From positions 62,001 to 126,000 of the forward strand of contig NZ_FOVP01000007.1 of NCBI RefSeq assembly GCF_900115165.1: 64,000 nucleotides of DNA, given 5' to 3'. The notes under the pieces were generated by a model. It searched no databases and was not told where the DNA came from. It saw nothing but the letters and a program-made list of their open reading frames with translations. Below, piece after piece: positions 36,134 through 43,588 of this stretch; position 1 is the stretch's first letter; each line of letters opens with the position of its first letter. The translations under genes were made by a program, and so were the position numbers. This stretch comes from Roseovarius lutimaris (GTDB taxonomy: Bacteria > Pseudomonadota > Alphaproteobacteria > Rhodobacterales > Rhodobacteraceae).

Positions 36134-37633
36134 TTAATCCATCGCTTTGAAGTTGAACTCGCCACCCTCTTTGATGCCCGAGGGCCAGCGCGAGGTGACG
36201 GTCTTGGTGCGGGTGTAGAACTTGAACGAATCCGGCCCGTGCTGGTTCAGATCGCCAAAGCCCGATTTTTTCCAGCCGCCAAAGGTGTGATAGGCCAGCG
36301 GCACCGGGATCGGCACGTTGATGCCGACCATGCCGATGTTGATGCGCGCGGCGAAATCGCGCGCGGCGTCGCCATCGCGGGTATAGATCGCGGTGCCGTT
36401 GCCATATTCATGATCCATCGCGAGCTTGAGCGCCTCCTCGTAGTTGCCCGCGCGCACGGTGGTCAGAACCGGGCCAAAGATTTCCTGTTTGTAGATGTCC
36501 ATCTCTGGTGTGACATGGTCAAACAGGTGCGGCCCGACAAAGAACCCGTCCTCATAGCCTTGCAGGTTGAAATCACGACCATCGACCACAAGCTTTGCAC
36601 CCTGATCAATGCCCGACTGGACAAGGCCAAGAATGCGTTGCTTGGCCTCGGCGGTCACGACGGGGCCGTAATCGACATCGTCGCCAGCGGTCCAGGGACC
36701 AACCTTGAGCTTTTCAATCCGCGGCACAAGCTTTTCGATAAGGCGGTCAGCGGTCTCATCGCCAACCGGAACGGCCACGGAAATCGCCATGCAGCGTTCG
36801 CCGGCCGCGCCGTAACCGGCGCCGATCAAGGCATCCGCCGCCTGATCCATATCGGCATCGGGCATGATGATCATATGGTTCTTGGCGCCGCCAAAGCACT
36901 GCACGCGCTTGCCCTGGCTACAGCCGGTGCCATAGATATATTGCGCGATCGGGGTCGAGCCGACAAAGCCGACCGATTGGATCACGTCGTGATAAAGGAT
37001 CGCGTCAACCGCTTCCTTGTCGCCATTGACGACCTGCAACAGACCCTTGGGAAGACCGGCTTCTTCAAACAGTTCGGCCAGCATCAGCGGCACGGACGGA
37101 TCGCGCTCTGACGGCTTGAGGATAAAGGCGTTGCCACAGGCAAGGGCAGGGCCGAACATCCACATCGGGATCATCGCGGGAAAGTTGAACGGCGTGATGC
37201 CGGCGGTGACGCCAAGCGGCTGTTTCATCGAATACATGTCGATGCCGGGGCCGGCGCTATCGGTAAACTCGCCCTTCAAGAGCTGAGGCGCGCCGATGCA
37301 ATATTCGATCACTTCAAGGCCGCGCTGAATGTCGCCCTTGGCATCGGGGAAGGTCTTGCCATGCTCGGCCGAAAGCGCCTCGGCAAGCTTGTCCATGTCG
37401 CGGTTCAGAAGGTCGACGAACTTCATCATCACTCGTGCGCGGCGCTGTGGGTTGGTTGCGGCCCAGGCCGGTTGTGCGGCCATTGCGGCCTTGACGGCGA
37501 TATCCATTTCCGCGGCGGTGGCAAGCGGGCATTTGGCCTGCACTTCGCCGGTGGCGGGGTTGAAGACATCGGAAAAGCGGCCCGATGTCCCTTTGACGTG
37601 CTCGCCGTTGATGTAATGCGTAAGCTCTTTCAT
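36134..37633 (-). CDS. mmsA: CoA-acylating methylmalonate-semialdehyde dehydrogenase
   Basis: Converts methylmalonate semialdehyde to propionyl-CoA, with NAD and CoA, completing valine catabolism. Aldehyde dehydrogenase of 499 residues: ITPFNFPAMIPMWMFGPALA, FVGSTPIAQYIY, the MmsA-type sequence CFGGAKNHMIIMPDAD, and GAAGERCMAISVAV with the catalytic Cys near residue 285. ATG 37633 has a strong AAGGAGG seven bases upstream, which decides the start. It is transcribed divergently from the LysR-type gene. Confidence 0.95.
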   Translation of the reverse strand: MKELTHYINGEHVKGTSGRFSDVFNPATGEVQAKCPLATAAEMDIAVKAAMAAQPAWAATNPQRRARVMMKFVDLLNRDMDKLAEALSAEHGKTFPDAKGDIQRGLEVIEYCIGAPQLLKGEFTDSAGPGIDMYSMKQPLGVTAGITPFNFPAMIPMWMFGPALACGNAFILKPSERDPSVPLMLAELFEEAGLPKGLLQVVNGDKEAVDAILYHDVIQSVGFVGSTPIAQYIYGTGCSQGKRVQCFGGAKNHMIIMPDADMDQAADALIGAGYGAAGERCMAISVAVPVGDETADRLIEKLVPRIEKLKVGPWTAGDDVDYGPVVTAEAKQRILGLVQSGIDQGAKLVVDGRDFNLQGYEDGFFVGPHLFDHVTPEMDIYKQEIFGPVLTTVRAGNYEEALKLAMDHEYGNGTAIYTRDGDAARDFAARINIGMVGINVPIPVPLAYHTFGGWKKSGFGDLNQHGPDSFKFYTRTKTVTSRWPSGIKEGGEFNFKAMD

Positions 37634-37667
37634 GAGAATCCTCCTTTTGATTGAGGCCAAGGTAGCC

Positions 37668-37723
37668 TTGCAATTTTAATTGGAAAAGAGGCAATATCCC
37701 AAAATCTGCCTGCAATTTTGCAA
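37668..37723. promoter_or_regulatory. TTGCAA-type operator candidates in the mmsA-lysR gap
   Basis: TTGCAA at 37668-37673 and the inverted repeat TGCAATTTTGCA at 37711-37722 (TGCAA/TTGCA arms, two-base centre) lie in the divergent region. The second overlaps the approach to the LysR-gene ribosome-binding site (AAGGAGGGG). Similar sites precede the acyl-CoA dehydrogenase gene. A LysR-type T-N11-A site could be hidden in the same stretch. Confidence 0.45.
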
Positions 37724-37735
37724 AGGAGGGGCGCC

Positions 37736-38632
37736 GTGCAACCGCATTGGGACGATATCAAGATTTTTCTCGCCGTCGCGCGCGCTGAAAGCCTGTCGGG
37801 CGCGGGGCGCATGCTCAAGGTCGATCCGGCCACGGTGGGGCGGCGGATTGCCCGGCTTGAAGATGCGCTTGGCGCACCGCTTTTTGCCAAATCGCCCAAC
37901 GGCTATGCGCTGAGCGATGCAGGGCAACGTCTTATGGCCCATGCGATGCGCGCCGAAACCGCGATGGAGGATGCGGCCGAAGAACTGGCGGGGCAGGCGG
38001 GCGGCATGACCGGCCAGATCCGGGTCGGTGCGCCCGATGGCTGTGCGAATTTCCTGTTGCCACAGGTCTGCGCCGCGATTGCGTCACAAAACCTCGACCT
38101 TGAAATTCAGATCGTGGCCCTGCCGCGTGTCTTCAACCTGACGCGGCGCGAGGCCGATATGGTGATCGCCGTCAGCCCGCCCACCGCCGGGCGCCTCAGC
38201 GTGCAGAAAATCACCGATTACCGGCTGCATCTTGCGGCTTCGGTCAAATATCTGAACCGGCACCCACCGATCGAAACCCTTCAGGATCTGGAGGGGCATC
38301 GTATGATCGGTTATATTCAGGACATGATTTTCGACAAGGAGCTGGATTACCTGAGCCAAGCCGGGGTTGAGCGGGTGAACCTTGCCTCGAATTCCGTCGC
38401 GGTTCAGCTCAACTGGGTGCGCCAGGGCGGTGGAATTGGGGTTTTGCACGATTTTTCCCTGCCTTCGACGCGGGGCGTGCAAAAAATTCTGGCCGATAAA
38501 CTTAGCCTGACGCGGAGCTTTTATCTGGTGCGCCATGCCGATGATCGCCGCCTCGAACGCCAAAACCGATTTGCCAGCGCATTGGTCGCGGGCATCCGCC
38601 AAGAGGTGGCGCAACTTGAAGCGCGGACTTGA
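37736..38632 (+). CDS. LysR-type transcriptional regulator
   Basis: 298-residue regulator. The N-terminal winged helix-turn-helix spans about residues 5-65 (FLAVARAESLSGAGRMLKVD, ATVGRRIARLEDALGAPLF). The effector-binding domain follows (GQIRVGAPDGCANFLLPQV). The start is GTG 37736: AAGGAGGGG precedes it and it gives the normal short N-terminus; the TTG 18 bases upstream would place the ribosome-binding site inside the gene. Divergence from mmsA makes it the likely local regulator of mmsA, and perhaps of the whole valine pathway. Confidence 0.9.
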   Translation: MQPHWDDIKIFLAVARAESLSGAGRMLKVDPATVGRRIARLEDALGAPLFAKSPNGYALSDAGQRLMAHAMRAETAMEDAAEELAGQAGGMTGQIRVGAPDGCANFLLPQVCAAIASQNLDLEIQIVALPRVFNLTRREADMVIAVSPPTAGRLSVQKITDYRLHLAASVKYLNRHPPIETLQDLEGHRMIGYIQDMIFDKELDYLSQAGVERVNLASNSVAVQLNWVRQGGGIGVLHDFSLPSTRGVQKILADKLSLTRSFYLVRHADDRRLERQNRFASALVAGIRQEVAQLEART

Positions 38633-38692
38633 CAGAAAATTATTGATCGCTAACCATTTGAATAAGGTAATTTTCTTTCGGAGGGTCGAGAC

Positions 38693-39127
38693 ATGCTGGT
38701 TCAGCAAATCCTGAAATCCAAGGGCGATGAGGGCGTGATCACCATCACCCCGGAGACCCTTGTATCGGAGGCCGCACAGATCCTGGCCGAACGTCGGATC
38801 GGCGGGCTTGTGGTGTCGCGCGATGGTGAAAAGGTCGAAGGCATCCTGTCGGAGCGCGATATCGTGCGCTCTCTGGCGGTGCGCGGCGTGGTGTGCATGA
38901 CCGAAAGCGTCAGCGACATGATGACCCGCAACCCGGTGTGCTGTGCCCGTCAGGATACCTCCGATGTGGTGCTGACCCGGATGACCGATGGCCGCTTTCG
39001 CCACATGCCGGTGGTCGAGGATGGCAAGCTTGTCGGGATCGTCACCATCGGCGATGTGGTCAAGGCGCGGCTGGAAGAGCTGTCGATGGAAAAAACCGCG
39101 CTCGAAGGCATGATCATGGGGCATTAG
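38693..39127 (+). CDS. CBS domain-pair protein
   Basis: A 144-residue protein made only of two CBS domains. CBS1 is about residues 14-68 (LVSEAAQILAERRIGGLVV, GILSERDIVRSLA). CBS2 is about 75-130 (VSDMMTRNPVCCARQDTSDVV, RHMPVVEDGKLVGIVTIGDVV). Such pairs sense adenine nucleotides; partner unknown. The leader holds TTGACA (38629-38634), a perfect -35 box overlapping the lysR stop, with TAACCA after 16 bases as a weak -10, and an 8-bp inverted repeat GAAAATTA/TAATTTTC at 38635-38675 that could be an operator. The SD is GGAGG. Confidence 0.9.
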   Translation: MLVQQILKSKGDEGVITITPETLVSEAAQILAERRIGGLVVSRDGEKVEGILSERDIVRSLAVRGVVCMTESVSDMMTRNPVCCARQDTSDVVLTRMTDGRFRHMPVVEDGKLVGIVTIGDVVKARLEELSMEKTALEGMIMGH

Positions 39128-39259
39128 GGCGCGATGCGGCCGGTGACCCGCCACGGCGGTTTCGTTAAAATGGATAACTGACGTCGAAACGCGCGCCAGG
39201 CCCTTGCATTCAGCGCCGCAATATTGTTGCGTGACGCGACAGAAACAACGGAGTGGCCC

Positions 39260-39751
39260 ATGCGCATTGCGCTCTATCCCGGCACGTTTGACCCGATCAC
39301 CCTGGGCCATGCCGATATCATCCGACGCGCGTCGGTTCTTGTGGATCGCCTTGTCATCGGCGTTGCGATCAATCGCGACAAGGGCCCGCTTTTCAAGCTC
39401 GAAGAGCGGGTTGCGATGATCGAGGCCGAATGTTCCAAGCTCTCCGAGCAGACTGACACAGAGATCATCGTGCACCCCTTCGAGAACCTGCTGATTGATT
39501 GCGCCCATGATGTCGGGGCACAGCTTATCGTGCGTGGCTTGCGGGCGGTTGCCGATTTTGAGTATGAATTTCAAATGGTTGGAATGAACCGTGCGCTTGA
39601 TGATTCGGTTGAGACGGTGTTCTTGATGGCCGATGCCGGGCATCAGGCGATTGCCTCGAAGCTGGTCAAGGAGATCGCGCGGCTTGGTGGCGATGTGTCA
39701 AAGTTTGTCACGCCTGCCGTGCACAGCGCCCTGCGTGCCAAATACGTTTAG
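39260..39751 (+). CDS. coaD: Pantetheine-phosphate adenylyltransferase
   Basis: Makes dephospho-CoA from 4'-phosphopantetheine and ATP. The nucleotidyltransferase motif YPGTFDPITLGHADII opens the protein; LIVRGLRAVADFEYEFQMVGMNR is characteristic, as is the C-terminal EIARLGGDVSKFVTPAV. 163 residues from ATG 39260; a longer frame from 39224 lacks family similarity. After its TAG stop comes GAGCCTCCCGAACATGCG, similar to part of the repeat next to mraY. Confidence 0.95.
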   Translation: MRIALYPGTFDPITLGHADIIRRASVLVDRLVIGVAINRDKGPLFKLEERVAMIEAECSKLSEQTDTEIIVHPFENLLIDCAHDVGAQLIVRGLRAVADFEYEFQMVGMNRALDDSVETVFLMADAGHQAIASKLVKEIARLGGDVSKFVTPAVHSALRAKYV

Positions 39752-39768
39752 AGCCTCCCGAACATGCG

Positions 39769-39912
39769 CTAACGCCAGAACGCCACGTATTCGATCAAAA
39801 GCACAAGCTTGCGCCCCAGAAACACGGCGCCCTGGCCATCATGGATCACTTGATCCGCGATAAGTGCGGCAACGATTATCGCGCCAAGGATCAGGGCAAT
39901 CTTGTTGGTCAT
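39769..39912 (-). CDS. 47-residue membrane protein, unknown function
   Basis: ATG at 39912 opens a 47-codon frame ending in TAG. It has a hydrophobic N-terminal helix (IALILGAIIVAALIA, residues 5-19) and ends RKLVLLIEYVAFWR with a short amphipathic helix. I recall similar proteins of about 45-50 residues, starting MTN-(K/R)-A and ending in -FWR, from Rhodobacteraceae. It lies downstream of gap on the same strand, beyond that gene's terminator. Function unknown. Confidence 0.7.
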   Translation of the reverse strand: MTNKIALILGAIIVAALIADQVIHDGQGAVFLGRKLVLLIEYVAFWR

Positions 39913-40064
39913 GATCTGGCGATCTCCGTTGCTTCGGGCCGTGGTGCGCCTTGATGCCAGAGCCGGGCGCGCCTGTCACGCGCGTTCTTGCAGCGGGATC
40001 AGCGTGGCGGTGCTGTCGGGAAGCCGGAGCAACAGGCTCAGAAGCGCGCCGCCGATAGGGCATG

Positions 40065-40100
40065 AAAAAACCCCGATGCCGCTCAGGGCACCGGGGTTTT
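40065..40100 (-). terminator. Rho-independent terminator after gap
   Basis: On the minus strand, AAAACCCCGGTGCC, loop CTGAGC, GGCATCGGGG, then a run of six T. The stem is ten pairs with one G-T wobble. The A-run on the other side allows it to work in both directions. It lies 26 bases beyond the gap stop. Confidence 0.9.
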
Positions 40101-40126
40101 GAAGGCAATCTATGGATGTGGGCGGA

Positions 40127-41128
40127 TTACCGCAGACGGCCCATGGCCACCGCAACATCGGCCATGCGGCAAGAGAATCCCCATTCGTTGTCATACCAGG
40201 CCAGAACCCGCACAAGGCGGCTGCCGATAACCTTGGTCTGATCCGGCGCAAAGATCGAGCTTTCTTCGGTATGGTTGAAATCAATGCTGACCTTTTGTTC
40301 GGGGTCATAGCCCAGCACACCCTGCATCGCACCGGCGGCGGCCTCGGCCATGGTGGCGTTGACATCGGCCACCGTGACATCGCGCTTGGCCACAAATGTC
40401 AGGTCAACAGCCGACACATTCGGCGTCGGCACGCGGATCGCAGAGCCGTCAAGCTTGCCCGCCAGTTCCGGCAGAACCTCACCCAGGGCCTTGGCGGCCC
40501 CGGTCGAGGTCGGGATCATCGACATCGCGGCGGCGCGCGCGCGGTAGAGGTCCTTGTGGCGCCGATCCAGCGTCGGCTGATCGCCGGTATAGGCGTGGAT
40601 CGTGGTCATGATGCCGCTCTCGATCCCGATGGCATCGTTCAGAACCTTGGCCAGCGGGGCCAGACAGTTGGTTGTGCAGGAGCCGTTTGAGATCATCCGC
40701 TCGGAGGCCTGAATCTGGTCGTGGTTCACGCCGTAAACCACCGTGCGGTCAACGTTTTTGCCCGGTGCCGAGAGCAAGACCTTGCCTGCGCCACGCTCAA
40801 GGTGCTTGTTGGCCTTGAGGCCGTCGTTGAAGTTGCCGGTGCATTCCAGCACCACATCGACGCCATCCCAATCCAGTTCGTTCATGTCATAGGTCGAAAA
40901 CATCTCGATCGGGCCGCGGCCCAGATCCATGGTGCTGCCGTCGATGGTGATCGGATGCGCAAAGCGGCCATGCACCGAGTCATAGCGCATCAGGTGGGCT
41001 GCGGTTTCAAGCGGGCCGGTGGCATTGACCTTGACGACCTTGATATCGTCACGCAGGCTTTCGGAGATATGGGCAAGGGTGGCGCGGCCAATGCGGCCAA
41101 AGCCGTTGATGCCTACGGTAACGGTCAT
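40127..41128 (-). CDS. gap: Type I glyceraldehyde-3-phosphate dehydrogenase, NADP-type motifs
   Basis: Interconverts glyceraldehyde-3-phosphate and 1,3-bisphosphoglycerate. 333 residues with GINGFGRIGRATLA, active-site ISNGSCTTNCLAP (Cys151) and His178. The usual Asp that holds the NAD ribose (VNDP or IND) is replaced: VNATGP at about residues 34-39, like the NAS of B. subtilis GapB. The usual Leu-Pro before HKDL is Arg-Arg (LDRRHKDL, 189-190). Loss of the Asp with gain of Arg residues predicts NADP(H) use and an anabolic/gluconeogenic role. This is inference; no kinetics are known to me. Confidence 0.95.
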   Translation of the reverse strand: MTVTVGINGFGRIGRATLAHISESLRDDIKVVKVNATGPLETAAHLMRYDSVHGRFAHPITIDGSTMDLGRGPIEMFSTYDMNELDWDGVDVVLECTGNFNDGLKANKHLERGAGKVLLSAPGKNVDRTVVYGVNHDQIQASERMISNGSCTTNCLAPLAKVLNDAIGIESGIMTTIHAYTGDQPTLDRRHKDLYRARAAAMSMIPTSTGAAKALGEVLPELAGKLDGSAIRVPTPNVSAVDLTFVAKRDVTVADVNATMAEAAAGAMQGVLGYDPEQKVSIDFNHTEESSIFAPDQTKVIGSRLVRVLAWYDNEWGFSCRMADVAVAMGRLR

Positions 41129-41221
41129 GAGCGACTCCTATGGATGCGGTTGGGGGCGATATAGACCCAAGGGCCATTGGCGGAAAGGTCGAAAAAGGGG
41201 ATTTCATTTGAAATTCAGGTT

Positions 41222-41233
41222 GTTAGCGATAAC
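41222..41233 (-). promoter_or_regulatory. GTTA-N4-TAAC operator-like palindrome upstream of gap
   Basis: GTTAGCGATAAC has GTTA/TAAC arms around GCGA and is followed by CCGTTACC, a further partial half-site. It resembles LacI-family operators such as those reported for the alphaproteobacterial carbon regulator CceR. It lies 94-105 bases before the gap start and about 190 bases before the divergent Na/Pi transporter gene, so either could be its target. Confidence 0.35.
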
Positions 41234-41422
41234 CGTTACCGCAAAACCAGGCTGTGACCCCATGATTGCGCTAACCGTTGCGCCGCGCATGCGCCCGGTG
41301 TGGCCAGGGTTGGCGGTGCCAAAGGCAATCCTGGCACCGCGTTGGCGCACGCGGTTGATCCACCTCAAGGCCAAAGCCACCCGTGCATGGTCCTATGATC
41401 GCCTGAACAGGGCGCGCATAAC

Positions 41423-43252
41423 ATGATGAAGAAACTGCTTTTGCCGGTCATTCTGGGGTTGCTTGTCTTTGGCTTCTGGATCAGCCCGGATTTTCAGGAA
41501 ATTGCCGCCGGCGTAGCCATTTTCCTGTTTGGCATGCTGATGCTTGAGGATGGGTTCAAGCTGTTCAGCGGCGGCTATCTTGAGCGCGCTCTTGAGGCGG
41601 CAACCCGATCCGTCAGCCGCGCGCTTGGGTTTGGGGCGATCGCCACCACGATCATGCAATCAAGTTCGCTTGTGTCGGTGATCACCATTTCGTTTCTGTC
41701 GGCGGGGCTTATTCCGCTTCTGGCCGGGGTGGGGATCATCTTTGGCGCCAATATCGGCACCACCACCGGGGCGTGGCTGGTGGCGGGGTTTGGCCTCAAG
41801 GTCAATATTTCGGCCTACGCCTTGCCCATGCTGGCCATCAGTATCGTGCTGGTGTTTCAGCACTCGAAATACCTGCGCGGCGTGGGCTATGTGCTTGCCG
41901 GGCTTGGGTTTTTGTTTCTCGGCATTCACCACATGAAAGAGGGTTTCGAGGCCTTCAAGGATCAGTTTGACCTGACCCGCCTGGCGATGACCGGGGTTTT
42001 GGGGCTTGTGGTTTACACGCTCACCGGGGCGGCGGCGACGGTGGTGATGCAATCGAGCCATGCCACGATGGTGCTGATCATCACGGCGCTTGCGGCCGGG
42101 CAAATCAGCTATGAAAACGCACTGGCGCTGGCGATCGGGGCCAATATCGGCACCACGGTCACCGCGATCATCGGCGCGCTTACCTCGAATTTTCAGGGCA
42201 AACGCCTTGCCCTGGCGCATCTGATATTCAACGTCTTGACGGCGGCGGTGGCGCTTGTCTTTATCGCTCAGATCCGCCTGGCGGTGGATGTCATCAGCAA
42301 TTCCGTCGGCATTCCGGCCACTGATTTCGCCCTGAAGCTGGCGGTGTTTCATACTATTTTCAACGCCTTGGGTGTCGTTCTTATGCTGCCCTTCATTCAC
42401 CGGCTGGTGGCATTTCTGGAGCGTGTGATCGTTCAGCCCGCCGAAGACCTGAGCCGCCCCAAGTACCTCTCGGAGGCGGTGGACGAGTTTCCCCAGACCA
42501 TTCAGATCGCCATGCGCCGCGAGGTGCATCACCTTTATGAAAACGCGGTCGAGCTTATCGTGCACGGCCTGAACCTGCACCGCAGCGATCTGTTTGAAAC
42601 AAGCGATATCGCCGCCACCGTCAGGGCAAGCCGCGCGCCGGTCGATTTCGATATCGACGCGCTGTATGAACAACGCGTCAAAACGCTCTATTCCGCGATC
42701 ATCGAATTCGCGACCCGCGTTGGCAGCAAGGATATTCCGGCAAAACCGATGGATGATGTGTATCTCATGCGTGATGTCGCCGGGCAAATCGTGCATGCGG
42801 TCAAATCAATCAAACACATGCGCCGCAACGCCACGCATTTCACCCAAAAACCGCAGGGCAGGATCACCGATCTCTACAACGGGTTGCGCACCGAGATTGC
42901 CCGCATCCTTGTCGAAATCCGCAAGCTTGAAGAGGCCGCCCCCGAGGACCGCTCCAGCCTCTGGCTTGATCAGGAACGCATTCAGGTCGAAACCGATGCC
43001 CGCAACACCAATCAGACCGTTGACCGGCTGATCCGCGAGCGCCATCTGAGCGCCAGCATGGCGACCTCATTTCTCAACGATTCAAGCTATGCCTATAGTG
43101 CGATGCGCGATCTTCTTGATGCCGCCCGCGCCTATTACATCGACACCGAAGACGCGATGGCCGAGGTCGAGCGTATTCTGACACTGGACGAGGACGAGGT
43201 GCAGGACATGGCAGTGGAAGGCCCCATGCCCCCGCCAGGCCCGCGCGCATGA
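41423..43252 (+). CDS. Na/Pi cotransporter family protein with PhoU-like C-terminus
   Basis: 609 residues. The N-terminal half has eight or so membrane segments with the two inverted family repeats and their QSSS/QSSH motifs (ATTIMQSSSLVSVITISFLS, ATVVMQSSHATMVLIITALA), as well as IIFGANIGTTTGAWL and AIGANIGTTVTAIIGAL. The C-terminal half (from about 345) is soluble, helical and PhoU-like. This is the bacterial NptA/YjbB-type phosphate transporter arrangement; YjbB exports phosphate. The gene is followed 15 bases later by a small coiled protein gene. Confidence 0.9.
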   Translation: MMKKLLLPVILGLLVFGFWISPDFQEIAAGVAIFLFGMLMLEDGFKLFSGGYLERALEAATRSVSRALGFGAIATTIMQSSSLVSVITISFLSAGLIPLLAGVGIIFGANIGTTTGAWLVAGFGLKVNISAYALPMLAISIVLVFQHSKYLRGVGYVLAGLGFLFLGIHHMKEGFEAFKDQFDLTRLAMTGVLGLVVYTLTGAAATVVMQSSHATMVLIITALAAGQISYENALALAIGANIGTTVTAIIGALTSNFQGKRLALAHLIFNVLTAAVALVFIAQIRLAVDVISNSVGIPATDFALKLAVFHTIFNALGVVLMLPFIHRLVAFLERVIVQPAEDLSRPKYLSEAVDEFPQTIQIAMRREVHHLYENAVELIVHGLNLHRSDLFETSDIAATVRASRAPVDFDIDALYEQRVKTLYSAIIEFATRVGSKDIPAKPMDDVYLMRDVAGQIVHAVKSIKHMRRNATHFTQKPQGRITDLYNGLRTEIARILVEIRKLEEAAPEDRSSLWLDQERIQVETDARNTNQTVDRLIRERHLSASMATSFLNDSSYAYSAMRDLLDAARAYYIDTEDAMAEVERILTLDEDEVQDMAVEGPMPPPGPRA

Positions 43253-43267
43253 GGCAAGGATCACGCA

Positions 43268-43516
43268 ATGAAACTTAAGAACAGCATCGAGAAACTGGAT
43301 GCGTATTTTGAGCGCCTTGAAAGTGGCAAGGCGCAAAAGATCGACCCTGATCATGTGACGCGGGTGATCCAGAAACTCACCAAAAAGCGCGAAGAGGTGA
43401 TGGCCGACCTCGCAGAGGCAAGCAAGCCCTCGAAGAAAGAGCGTTTTGTGCAAAAATGCGCCACCCTCGACGCCCAGATCGAGCGCGCCAGATGGCTGTT
43501 GGATCAGATCGGATAG
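43268..43516 (+). CDS. Small charged helical protein, unknown function
   Basis: 82 residues, highly charged (many Lys/Glu) and predicted helical throughout: MKLKNSIEKLDAYFERLESG, then RVIQKLTKKREEVMADLAEA and a final helix. It begins 15 bases after the phosphate transporter stop and ends just before a strong terminator, so it is the second gene of that transcript. I do not recognise a family. A partner of the cytosolic PhoU-like domain is one possibility, from position only. Confidence 0.75.
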   Translation: MKLKNSIEKLDAYFERLESGKAQKIDPDHVTRVIQKLTKKREEVMADLAEASKPSKKERFVQKCATLDAQIERARWLLDQIG

Positions 43517-43529
43517 CGGCGCGATCATG

Positions 43530-43567
43530 AAAAAAGCCCCCGGACGCAATGACATCCGGGGGCTTTG
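43530..43567. terminator. Bidirectional rho-independent terminator
   Basis: AAAGCCCCCGGA (43533-43544) and TCCGGGGGCTTT (43555-43566) form a perfect 12-bp stem with a ten-base loop. An A-run on the left serves tkt on the minus strand. It lies between the stops of convergent genes. Confidence 0.92.
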
Positions 43568-43588
43568 GTCTTTCAATCGGGCAAACGC

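Noticed and set aside
38084-39643. A 519-codon minus-strand frame across lysR, the CBS gene and coaD
   Set aside because: It runs opposite three well-recognised genes and shows no domain or ribosome-binding site.
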